A stretch of 33,116 nucleotides of DNA from Flavobacteriaceae bacterium (GTDB taxonomy: Bacteria > Bacteroidota > Bacteroidia > Flavobacteriales > Flavobacteriaceae): the NCBI GenBank assembly GCA_022424955.1, contig JAKMGK010000009.1, positions 1 through 33,116 on the forward strand. Reading direction: 5' to 3'. Below the pieces are notes generated by a model that searched no databases, had not been told where the DNA came from, and saw only the letters and a list, made by a program, of their open reading frames with translations. Position numbers and translations under genes: made by a program. Below are positions 8,026 to 14,104 of this stretch, piece by piece (the stretch's first letter is position 1; every line of letters starts with the position of its first letter).

Positions 8026-8059
8026 TCCACCAATTTGAGCTGTTGTTTCTCGTTTTCAT
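8018..8059 (-). CDS. trpL: trp operon leader peptide with tandem Trp codons, 13 aa
   Basis: The ORF reads M-K-T-R-N-N-S-S-N-W-W-N-E-stop (ATG 8059-8057, TAA 8020-8018). Two adjacent TGG codons (8032-8027) in a 13-residue peptide directly upstream of a terminator and trpE are the textbook sign of ribosome-mediated attenuation. When charged tRNA-Trp is scarce, a ribosome would stall on the pair and change folding of the downstream leader RNA. The ORF was absent from the supplied track because of its size. A candidate promoter lies only a few bases upstream, so the peptide may be translated from a nearly leaderless mRNA. The antiterminator pairing visible by eye is short, so the exact switching structure is uncertain; the leader peptide itself is convincing. 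Confidence 0.85.
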   Translation of the reverse strand: MKTRNNSSNWWNE

Positions 8060-8064
8060 TGAGT

Positions 8065-8095
8065 CAAATATAATTCAAAAAATTAATGTGTTCAA
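8065..8095 (-). promoter_or_regulatory. trp operon promoter
   Basis: On the minus strand TTG (8095-8093) is followed by 20 bp and TATATTTG (8072-8065), matching the Bacteroidota -33/-7 consensus. Only 5 bp separate the end of the -7 element from the trpL ATG, so transcription should begin at or within a few bases of that start codon. Confidence 0.65.
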
Positions 8096-8110
8096 TATTG
8101 AAGAGAGAAA

Positions 8111-8191
8111 TTATTTTTTGGCGTGTGATCCATCACAAAATCCATCTGGATTTTGTGTATTTCCACAACCACATTTTGGTCGATTAGGCAT
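8111..8191 (-). CDS. CDGSH-type iron-sulfur microprotein, 26 aa
   Basis: Not in the ORF track. The minus strand reads ATG at 8191-8189 to TAA at 8113-8111. The 26-residue product is little more than a CDGSH motif: KCGCGNT, then QNPDGF, then CDGSH, followed by AKK. Three Cys and one His in C-x-C-x9-C-D-G-S-H order are the ligands of a 2Fe-2S cluster in the mitoNEET/CDGSH family; here the spacing between the second and third Cys is nine rather than the common eight. Full-length family members are about 70-100 aa, so this is an unusually minimal form. It lies 3 bp after the yceI stop in the same reading frame (TAA AAT ATG), so coupling or readthrough is possible. CDGSH proteins normally bind redox-active clusters as dimers; whether 26 residues can do so is unknown. 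Confidence 0.72.
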   Translation of the reverse strand: MPNRPKCGCGNTQNPDGFCDGSHAKK

Positions 8192-8194
8192 ATT

Positions 8195-8767
8195 TTATAT
8201 TTTTAAGGTTACATCTAGTTCAAAATTATTGTCTATTGCTTTGTCTCCTAGATTGTCAAAGAAAGAATTTGATCCATAGCGAACATTGTGTTTAGAACGA
8301 TCGATATTTACTTTAGCCTTTGCTTCGTTTCCAATTACAGTTAAATCAAAGCTTGCCTCATTAGTAATTCCCTTGATGGTGAAGTCTCCTGATACAGCAT
8401 AAACTCCATTGCCTTTTGCCGTTACCTTAGTAAATACTAATTTGGCTTCTGGGTGAGTTGCTACGCCAAAAAAGTCATCAGAGCTTAAGTGTCCAATTAA
8501 TCTTTCAGCAGACCCTCCTTCTAAATCTGTGCAGGTCATTGAAGCCATGTCCACGATAAAGTTTCCACCAGTTACTGTGCCGTTGTCTAACGTAAAACTA
8601 CCAGATTTAAGGGAGATATTTCCTTCGTGGTACTTTCCAGTAAATTTTTCCCCTTTCCAGTGAATGTTACTAGCAGCAGCGTCAATCGCTGTTTCTTGTG
8701 CTTGAACGTTTTGTGCACCAAATAAAAAGGCTACACCTAGGGCAATGGATAAAATTGTTTTTTTCAT
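8195..8767 (-). CDS. YceI-family periplasmic lipocalin-like protein
   Basis: The 190-aa product starts with a typical Sec signal peptide (MKKTILSIALGVAFLFGAQNVQAQ, cleavage after AQA/AQ expected near residue 22-24). The mature part shows the YceI fold signature: ..SNIHWKGEKFTGKYHEG.. at the N-terminus, then LIGHLSSDDFFGVATHPEA and FTIKGITNEASFDLTV. YceI proteins form beta-barrels that bind isoprenoid chains such as polyprenols or ubiquinone-like lipids; the physiological role is poorly defined and often linked to stress. It follows marR by 39 bp and precedes the CDGSH microprotein by 3 bp, so the three genes look like one unit. Confidence 0.93.
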   Translation of the reverse strand: MKKTILSIALGVAFLFGAQNVQAQETAIDAAASNIHWKGEKFTGKYHEGNISLKSGSFTLDNGTVTGGNFIVDMASMTCTDLEGGSAERLIGHLSSDDFFGVATHPEAKLVFTKVTAKGNGVYAVSGDFTIKGITNEASFDLTVIGNEAKAKVNIDRSKHNVRYGSNSFFDNLGDKAIDNNFELDVTLKI

Positions 8768-8806
8768 AGAATTTAATTTGAATAATTAATGTGTGAAATA
8801 GGTAGG

Positions 8807-9241
8807 TTAGGTTGAAGTAAGTTTTGAGATAAGGTCAATCATTTTTTCTTTTTCGATAGGGCTAATATGTTGAACAAGTTGTGCTTCTTTTACTTCTAAT
8901 TTATTGTCAATGTTGGTTAAAAGATTTAAACCTTTTGTTGTAATTGTAATTTCAACTTTCCTTCTGTTGTTTTCACAAATATCTCTCTCGACCAACTTCT
9001 TTTCGATTAGTTTATCTACTAGTCTAGTGGTGTTGCTCATTTTGTGAATCATATGTTCATTAAGAGTTGAGAGATTAGCAGGTTTTCCTTTTTGACCTCT
9101 CAGGATTCGCAACACATTGAATTGGGGTAATGAAATCCCATAAGCCTTTGTCAATACATTCAACTCGTCGTTGAGTTTACTGCCCGATCGCAGTAAGGCA
9201 ACCACCAATTCTCTATTCAATAAGACATCTTTATTTGTCAT
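8807..9241 (-). CDS. MarR-family transcriptional regulator
   Basis: I place the start at the internal Met (MTNKDVLLNREL, ATG at 9241-9239), giving 144 aa, the usual MarR length. The longer track ORF (start 9322) would run through the promoter and operator described next and adds 27 residues without family resemblance. The winged helix is visible: GISLPQFNVLRILRGQ, the recognition region LNEHMIHKMSNTTRLVDKLIEKKLVER, and the wing ICENNRRKVEITITTKG. MarR dimers repress their own unit and are released by small ligands or oxidation. There is no cysteine pair diagnostic of OhrR; the only Cys seen lies in the wing (DICENN). The position ahead of yceI and the CDGSH microprotein suggests it controls both. 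Confidence 0.9.
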   Translation of the reverse strand: MTNKDVLLNRELVVALLRSGSKLNDELNVLTKAYGISLPQFNVLRILRGQKGKPANLSTLNEHMIHKMSNTTRLVDKLIEKKLVERDICENNRRKVEITITTKGLNLLTNIDNKLEVKEAQLVQHISPIEKEKMIDLISKLTST

Positions 9242-9245
9242 TACA

Positions 9246-9266
9246 ACAATTGTATGTACAAACATA
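9246..9266 (-). promoter_or_regulatory. marR promoter -7 element with overlapping operator palindromes
   Basis: On the minus strand TATGTTTG (9266-9259) fits TAnnTTTG. It overlaps the dyad TTGTatgtACAA (9250-9261), which in turn overlaps the perfect palindrome ACAATTGT (9246-9253). A repressor bound here would cover the -7 element and start site, as expected for autoregulation by MarR. No good TTG at -33 was found, so the promoter may be weak or activated. Confidence 0.5.
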
Positions 9267-9306
9267 AGCAAATTTTTAAAACTGGTAAGTTTTGATAAAA
9301 AAATGA

Positions 9307-9337
9307 TTTGAGGAGTGGACAATTCGAATTAAATTTG
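9307..9337 (+). promoter_or_regulatory. Promoter of the rhodanese gene
   Basis: TTTG (9307-9310), 19-bp spacer, TAAATTTG (9330-9337): a close match to the Bacteroidota consensus. The ATG at 9351 follows 13 bp after the -7 element, so the 5' UTR is short. Confidence 0.65.
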
Positions 9338-9350
9338 AAAAAAACAAATC

Positions 9351-9662
9351 ATGACTGAATTACACCAAGAGGATTGGAATGAGCAAAGACTAGCGACGAC
9401 TAATGCAGTTTTATTAGACGTTAGAACTGAGGAAGAATTTGATGAAAAACACCTTCCATCAGCAACCTTATTAGATATTCGCCAGCCGCAAGCATTTATG
9501 GACGCGGCACAAGGTTTAGCAAAAGAAAAAGCTTATTTTATTTATTGTCGTTCTGGCGCTAGAAGTGCTCAAGCATGCCAGTTATTAGATCAATTAGGGG
9601 TCGAAGCTACCTATAATCTTAAAGGCGGTATTTTAGCTTGGACTGGAGAAGTCGTCGAGTAA
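9351..9662 (+). CDS. Single-domain rhodanese-like sulfurtransferase
   Basis: The 103-aa protein is a stand-alone rhodanese domain. It has the DVRTEEEFDEKHLPSA motif (CH2A-like, with Asp and Arg near residues 23-25), the active-site loop CRSGARS with nucleophile Cys66, and the C-terminal GGILAW motif. The six-residue loop after Cys is the size used by sulfur-handling rhodaneses (as opposed to Cdc25-like phosphatases with seven). Such proteins carry a persulfide and pass sulfane sulfur to acceptors; the acceptor is not evident here. No signal peptide, so it is cytosolic. It has its own promoter and is divergent from marR. Confidence 0.9.
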   Translation: MTELHQEDWNEQRLATTNAVLLDVRTEEEFDEKHLPSATLLDIRQPQAFMDAAQGLAKEKAYFIYCRSGARSAQACQLLDQLGVEATYNLKGGILAWTGEVVE

Positions 9663-9679
9663 TCAAATACCCCAAATCG

Positions 9680-10205
9680 ATGAAAGAGGACTTCCTGCAT
9701 TATGTATGGAAGTTTCAAAAATTTCCCCACCATTCGATTAGTACAACTCGCCAGTATATACGCCTCGACTCAACAGGTTTTCGCCAAGATATTTGATGGC
9801 GAAACTAGAAAAACACAGTGGATGACTAAGGTAGGGGTGCCTTCTTACTGGAGCACCCATTATACCTTTGAAAAGTCTTCTCAAAATCGGGATAAAATAA
9901 TAACTTCCTCTTTTGTGGATCTTTTAAAGATCAACACATTGATTCCACTAGCTTTTTGTTATCAAAAAGCCAAAGGCAATGATCCAACCCGATTTATTTT
10001 TGACTTGATACATGAAATAAAGCCAGAAAAAAATGCCATGATAGCGGGATTTCAAGCTTTGGGGATAGAGGTGAATAATGCCTTAGATACACAATCGCTC
10101 CTTCAGCTAAGAAAAGCGTATTGTGAGTTAAAAAAGTGTTTACTTTGCAATGTGGGAGTATACCTTTTAAATCATCCCACTACAAGTTATGGCAAGGAAT
10201 TTTAG
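9680..10205 (+). pseudogene. DUF2851 gene with a large internal deletion
   Basis: The ATG at 9680 begins MKEDFLHYVWKFQKF, the conserved N-terminus of DUF2851 proteins, but after about 15 codons the sequence jumps to the C-terminal third of the same family in another frame: NFPTIRLVQLA, SYWSTHYTF, INTLIPLAFCY, KNAMIAGFQALGIEV, LRKAYCELKKCLLCNVGVYLL. Intact members are around 420 aa; roughly 230-250 residues, including the central block with the nuclease-like HNAGPDF/EIH motifs, are missing. The junction lies near 9716-9726, within an A/T-rich stretch (CAAAAATTTCC) and leaves a +1 frame difference, so the N-terminal frame ends in a stop soon after. The track ORF from 9702 (167 aa) is only the C-terminal remnant using a fortuitous ATG. 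The family's role is not established. Confidence 0.82.
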
Positions 10206-10410
10206 ACATTGGTTTGAAAAACACGGTTTTGCAGTTTCAACGCGGCTGGCAGAGCTGTTGGGGATGAAAGTAAAGAGTGTGCGTTTGTTTTTTATATATG
10301 CTTCTTTTGCCACTTTAGTGGGTGGGTTTGTGATTTATTTGACCCTGGCTTTTTGGTTAAAACTCAAAGATTTAATCTATACCAAACGCACTTCGGTATT
10401 TGATCTATAA
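10189..10410 (+). CDS. PspC-domain membrane protein, 73 aa
   Basis: A short protein made of a single PspC-like domain: an N-terminal amphipathic part (ARNFRHWFEKHGFAVSTRLAELLGMKVKSVRLFF) followed by one transmembrane segment (about residues 36-58, FIYASFATLVGGFVIYLTLAFWL) and a basic cytoplasmic-type tail ending TKRTSVFDL. PspC proteins take part in envelope-stress responses in enterobacteria, but the short flavobacterial forms have no proven function. The ATG at 10189 overlaps the end of the DUF2851 remnant by 17 bp, so it was probably co-translated with the intact ancestor. The gene itself is open and looks conserved. Confidence 0.8.
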   Translation: MARNFRHWFEKHGFAVSTRLAELLGMKVKSVRLFFIYASFATLVGGFVIYLTLAFWLKLKDLIYTKRTSVFDL

Positions 10411-10433
10411 AAAATCAATCCAATTGAGAATTT

Positions 10434-10480
10434 GTTATTAGGGATTATTTTAGGATATTCGATACCTAGAAACTAATAAC
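10434..10480 (+). repeat. Inverted repeat in the leader of the symporter gene
   Basis: GTTATTAG (10434-10441) and CTAATAAC (10473-10480) are perfect complements enclosing a smaller imperfect hairpin (TAGG-A-TAT / ATA-CCTA). It ends six bases before the symporter ATG. It may be an operator or a 5' UTR structure; no known riboswitch class is recognised. Confidence 0.45.
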
Positions 10481-10486
10481 AACCAA

Positions 10487-12034
10487 ATGCAATTAACTAC
10501 TAAGCGACTATTATACGTTTTATTTATACTCTTTTCAGCGCCATTATTTGCGCAAGAGCAAGGACTTGACGATCGAATCAATGAAGCGTTTACGCCCATA
10601 GCAAATTGGTGGGGTGCTGTTGTGCTTCACAACTTTCCTGGAACAGAGATCCCAACCATAATTTTTTTACTGGTAGGGGGTGCCTTGTTTTTTACAATCT
10701 ACTTTGGTTTTATAAATGTTAGGAAATTTCCAACGGCGATTAACACTGTGAGAGGGAAATATGATGAGGTTGATGATCATAGTAGTGATGGAGAAGAAGG
10801 AGAAGTTAGTCACTTTCAAGCGTTGGCCACTGCTGTCTCTGGGACAGTTGGAAACGGAAACATTGCAGGGGTAGCTTTAGCGATAGCTATTGGTGGTCCT
10901 GGAGCAACTTTCTGGATGATTCTTTGTGGATTAATTGGGATGTCAACAAAATTTGTAGAGTGTACCCTTGGGGTCAAATACCGCGATGTAGGGGAAGACG
11001 GAACCGTTTATGGAGGACCTATGTATTATCTAACCAAAGGATTAGAAGAAAGAGGTTTTGCCCGATTAGGAAAAACATTAGCGGTGATTTTTGCAGTGCT
11101 TTGTATTGGAGCTTCCTTTGGTGGTGGAAATGCAGCACAATCCAATCAAGCGGCCATGCAATTAGTAGAATCATTTGGGATGACAGGTGGGAATGCTAGA
11201 ACAATCATTGGTTTAATTATGATGGTTGTAGTGGGAATAATCATTATCGGTGGGATCAAACGAATCGCTCAAGTAACCGAGAAAGTAGTTCCTTTAATGG
11301 CCTTGATGTATATTTTGGCTTGCCTCTATATCATTCTTACAAATATCAGTTTTGTTGATGACGCATTTGGAATGATTTTCTCTCAAGCATTTAATCCGCA
11401 AGCAGGTCTTGGAGGTTTGTTAGGCGTATTAATTACTGGATTTAGGCGTGCCGCTTTTTCAAATGAAGCTGGGGCTGGTTCTGCTTCAATCGCACACTCT
11501 GCTGTAAAAACAAAATATGCTGCTTCTGAAGGTTTAGTGGCCTTATTAGAACCTTTTATTGATACCGTGGTGATTTGTACCTTGACTGCTTTAGTGATTA
11601 TTATTTTTAATGGCGATAGTACAATTTTCCAATACGGAGGAGAAGGAGGTATAGTCATGATTGATGGACAGCCTGCAGAAGGTGCTGCAATTACCGCCGC
11701 AGCATTTGCAAAATATATTTCATTTTCTGGACCATTTTTAACCATTGCAGTAGTCCTGTTTGCGGTTTCTACTATGATTTCTTGGTCTTACTACGGCTTA
11801 CAGTCTTGGATGTATGTTTTTGGAAAAAGTAAGATCTCTGATCTAACGTACAAGATCCTTTTCTTAATCTTTATCGTTATTGGAGCTGCAGGGGATATGT
11901 CTGCCGTTTGGACTTTTTCAGACGCGATGATTTTAGCCTTAGTTTTCCCTAATATGATAGGGTTGTTCTTCTTGTTCCCAAAAGTGAAAGAAGAATTAAA
12001 TCGTTATTTAGAGGCGATTGGGACGATAAAATAG
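10487..12034 (+). CDS. Alanine/glycine:cation symporter (AGCS family)
   Basis: The 515-aa protein belongs to the AGCS (SSS-fold related) family of sodium- or proton-coupled alanine/glycine importers. It has an N-terminal hydrophobic segment resembling a signal sequence (MQLTTKRLLYVLFILFSAPLFAQ), a first TM region at IPTIIFLLVGGALFFTIYFGFINVRKFP, and the substrate-site motif ATAVSGTVGNGNIAGVALAIAIGGPGA. The conserved GFRRAAFSNEAGAGSASIAHSA block lies in the second half, followed by several further TM helices and a hydrophilic end (KVKEELNRYLEAIGTIK). About eleven TM segments can be seen. It follows a structured leader and is followed at once by a strong terminator hairpin. Substrate is inferred from family only. 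Confidence 0.92.
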   Translation: MQLTTKRLLYVLFILFSAPLFAQEQGLDDRINEAFTPIANWWGAVVLHNFPGTEIPTIIFLLVGGALFFTIYFGFINVRKFPTAINTVRGKYDEVDDHSSDGEEGEVSHFQALATAVSGTVGNGNIAGVALAIAIGGPGATFWMILCGLIGMSTKFVECTLGVKYRDVGEDGTVYGGPMYYLTKGLEERGFARLGKTLAVIFAVLCIGASFGGGNAAQSNQAAMQLVESFGMTGGNARTIIGLIMMVVVGIIIIGGIKRIAQVTEKVVPLMALMYILACLYIILTNISFVDDAFGMIFSQAFNPQAGLGGLLGVLITGFRRAAFSNEAGAGSASIAHSAVKTKYAASEGLVALLEPFIDTVVICTLTALVIIIFNGDSTIFQYGGEGGIVMIDGQPAEGAAITAAAFAKYISFSGPFLTIAVVLFAVSTMISWSYYGLQSWMYVFGKSKISDLTYKILFLIFIVIGAAGDMSAVWTFSDAMILALVFPNMIGLFFLFPKVKEELNRYLEAIGTIK

Positions 12035-12040
12035 AAATTT

Positions 12041-12862
12041 ATGTCATTTAAAACCGCTATGGGTTTTTCGGTTCAACGAAGGACAATAGCGGTTTTTTTA
12101 TCCTCTTTTTTCTAGGGATACTACTTTATTCCCGGGCACAAAAACAATCTATTCCTGTCGGTGGGATGCTTGAGTTAGACGGTCTATTACAACACACCAT
12201 TTACTCCCTTAAAGCGATAGAATCTCCTAAAATTATTTACCCTTTAATCTTAATTTTATTAGCGATCAACGCGGGTATTTTTTGGATTTAAGTCCGCTAT
12301 AAATAGATCGTTTACACGCTTATCGCAAGCAAGGAAAATGGATTAATTCTGTGCGTGATTTTCAAAAAGTCACTGGGGTCGATTCGACTTGGTTACATAC
12401 CTTCAGTACATTTTTTAACTTTCCATCACGTGTAAAAAAAAGCATAAAAAACCAGCTAAAAAATCATTTCCACCTCTAGACTTTAATACTGCAACAGCAG
12501 ATCAACTAAAGCAAATCTATGGCGTTGGTGAGGTATTGAGCCAACGCATTATTCGCTACCGCGAAAGATTACAAGGCTTTGCCACAGAAACACAACTGTC
12601 AGAGGTCTATGTTTTGTCTCCAGAGGTGGTAGCGCGACTTCAAGACAGATGTAGTATCATTACACCACCTACATTTAAAAAGATTGCGTTGCAAGAAGCC
12701 AGTGTAGAAGAACTTTCAAAAATACCCTACCTCTCTTATGCAGAAGCGCTAAAAATAGTGCGTTTAAGGACAGAATTAAAGGGAATGCATTTTTCCAGCC
12801 TAGATTCAATCAAAGATTTTGATGGTCTAAAAATTAAAAGATTAGCCCTATATTTGTTTTAA
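12041..12862 (+). pseudogene. Helix-hairpin-helix (ComEA-like) protein, multiply disrupted
   Basis: Joining three frames restores a flavobacterial HhH protein of about 274 aa. Frame from ATG 12041: MSFKTAMGFSVQRRTIAV, then a shift in the T run at 12093-12099 into a membrane segment (FFILFFLGILLYSR). A second shift near 12243-12246 gives YPFNLNFISDQRGYFLDL. An in-frame TAA at 12300-12302 interrupts LSPL-stop-IDRLHAYR. After KWINSVRDFQKVTGV a third shift in the A run at 12434-12441 leads to FNTATADQLKQIYGVGEVLSQRI (first HhH) and a second HhH-like repeat to the end (YLF). All three shifts equal loss of one base in a homopolymer and together return to the original frame. The track ORF at 12536 begins at an internal TTG and is only the C-terminal part. 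Intact homologues have one TM segment plus tandem HhH motifs and are annotated as DNA-binding, ComEA-like. Confidence 0.8.
12050..12099 (+). terminator. Terminator after the symporter, inside the HhH reading frame
   Basis: AAAACCGCTAT (12050-12060) pairs perfectly with ATAGCGGTTTT (12086-12096), and a run of seven T (12093-12099) follows. The 25-nt loop holds a small TTCG/CGAA stem. The hairpin lies within the first 20 codons of the downstream helix-hairpin-helix pseudogene, and its T tract coincides with one of that gene's frameshifts. Confidence 0.75.
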
Positions 12863-12868
12863 AAAGCT

Positions 12869-14032
12869 ATGATGGATACACCAACATTAGTTTCTATGCA
12901 CGAAACTGAATCCTTAAAATTGGTTACTGACGCCGCAAAAGATTATGCTGAAAAACACCTGCGCCCTTTCGTAATGGAATGGGATGAATCTCAGCACTTT
13001 CCTGTTGAAGCTATGCGAGCCGCAGGACAGCTGGGTTTTTTAGGTGTAATTATTCCATCAGAGTATGGCGGTTCTGGGATGAGCTATCACGAATACATCG
13101 CGATCATAGAACAGATTTCTATTGTAGATCCTTCCATTGGACTTTCTGTAGCTGCACACAATTCTTTGTGTACTAATCACATTTATCTATTTGGAAATGA
13201 AGCACAGCGTTGTAAGTGGCTCCCTAAATTAACTTCAGGAGAACATATTGGAGCATGGGGCTTAACAGAACACAATACCGGTTCAGATGCAAAAGGAATG
13301 ACTACCACTGCTCGTAAAGAAGGAGACGACTGGATCTTAAATGGAACTAAAAACTTTATCACCCACGGTAAAAGTGGAGATATTGCAGTGGTCATTGCTA
13401 GAAATGGAGAAAAAGGTGACAACCATGGAATGACGGCATTTGTTGTTGAACGAGGAACGCCGGGGTTTACTGCAGGGAAAAAAGAAAATAAGCTGGGAAT
13501 GCGCGCATCTGAAACTGCTGAAATGGTTTTTGACAATTGCCGTATTCCAGATGAAAATAGATTAGGAGAAGTAGGGGAGGGGTTTATACAATCCATGAAA
13601 ATTCTTGATGGTGGACGTATTTCAATAGGAGCTTTATCACTAGGGATAGCCAAAGGGGCTTATCAAGCTTCTTTAAAATACTCAAAAGAGCGCCATCAAT
13701 TTGGTCAAGCGATTAGTAAGTTTCAATCAATTGCTTTTAAGCTTGCCGATATGGCGACAGAGATAGAAGCTTCAGAACTATTATTACACAAAGCTGCCAG
13801 AGACAAAATGCAAGGAAAGAATGTGACAAAAATTGGTGCCATGGCAAAGATGTATGCTTCTGAAGCCTGCGTAAAAATCGCTTCTGAAGCCGTTCAAATC
13901 CATGGGGGTTACGGCTTTACAAAAGACTTTCCTGTAGAGAAGTTCTACCGCGACGCTAAATTATGTACCATAGGGGAAGGGACCACAGAAATACAAAAAC
14001 TGGTCATTTCTAGAGATATTTTAAAGAATTAA
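12869..14032 (+). CDS. Acyl-CoA dehydrogenase
   Basis: The 387-aa product is a soluble FAD-dependent acyl-CoA dehydrogenase that introduces the trans-2 double bond in the first step of beta-oxidation or in branched-chain amino acid breakdown. The FAD/substrate motif GAWGLTEHNTGSDAKGM is in the middle domain, RHQFGQAI and QIHGGYGFTKDFPVEKFYRDAK are in the C-terminal domain, and the catalytic base is Glu370 in IGEGTTEIQ. The position of that Glu places it with the short/medium-chain and 2-methyl branched-chain types, not isovaleryl- or long-chain types. Chain-length preference cannot be read from sequence. The start may be Met1 or Met2 (adjacent ATGs). It lies 6 bp after the HhH pseudogene; no own promoter was seen. 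Confidence 0.94.
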   Translation: MMDTPTLVSMHETESLKLVTDAAKDYAEKHLRPFVMEWDESQHFPVEAMRAAGQLGFLGVIIPSEYGGSGMSYHEYIAIIEQISIVDPSIGLSVAAHNSLCTNHIYLFGNEAQRCKWLPKLTSGEHIGAWGLTEHNTGSDAKGMTTTARKEGDDWILNGTKNFITHGKSGDIAVVIARNGEKGDNHGMTAFVVERGTPGFTAGKKENKLGMRASETAEMVFDNCRIPDENRLGEVGEGFIQSMKILDGGRISIGALSLGIAKGAYQASLKYSKERHQFGQAISKFQSIAFKLADMATEIEASELLLHKAARDKMQGKNVTKIGAMAKMYASEACVKIASEAVQIHGGYGFTKDFPVEKFYRDAKLCTIGEGTTEIQKLVISRDILKN

Positions 14033-14064
14033 AAAAAGGTAGTGCTGATTTGATTTAAAGCCGT

Positions 14065-14072
14065 TATATTTG
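14065..14072 (+). promoter_or_regulatory. -7 element of the rpsU promoter
   Basis: TATATTTG matches TAnnTTTG 33 bp before the rpsU ATG. No TTG is found at the usual 17-23 bp upstream distance, only a TTTG 12 bp away, so this is called on the -7 element alone. Confidence 0.5.
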
Positions 14073-14089
14073 CACACATTTTAAAAGAG

Positions 14090-14096
14090 AGGAGGT
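14090..14096 (+). promoter_or_regulatory. Strong Shine-Dalgarno sequence of rpsU
   Basis: AGGAGGT ends 8 nt before the rpsU ATG and is fully complementary to the CCUCCU end of 16S rRNA. No other gene checked in this window has such a site, as expected for Bacteroidota, where bS21 with bS6 and bS18 hides the anti-SD. A strong SD on the mRNA for bS21 itself has been described in Flavobacteriia as an autoregulatory device: ribosomes lacking bS21 expose the anti-SD and translate rpsU. Confidence 0.85.
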
Positions 14097-14104
14097 TACG
14101 TTTT

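Noticed and set aside
8043-8279. 78-aa plus-strand ORF across the trp leader and yceI end
   Set aside because: It is antisense to trpL, the CDGSH microprotein and yceI, and has no recognisable protein features.
9242-9322. Longer MarR start giving 171 aa
   Set aside because: The extra 27 codons lie over the predicted -7 element and palindromes and do not resemble MarR; the Met at 9241 gives the usual 144 aa.
9702-10205. Functional 167-aa gene as given by the ORF track
   Set aside because: Its first residues come from out-of-frame DUF2851 N-terminal codons and the rest is only the C-terminal third of that family.
12536-12862. Independent 108-aa HhH protein
   Set aside because: The listed start is an internal TTG in the middle of an HhH motif; homologous sequence continues upstream in the same frame.
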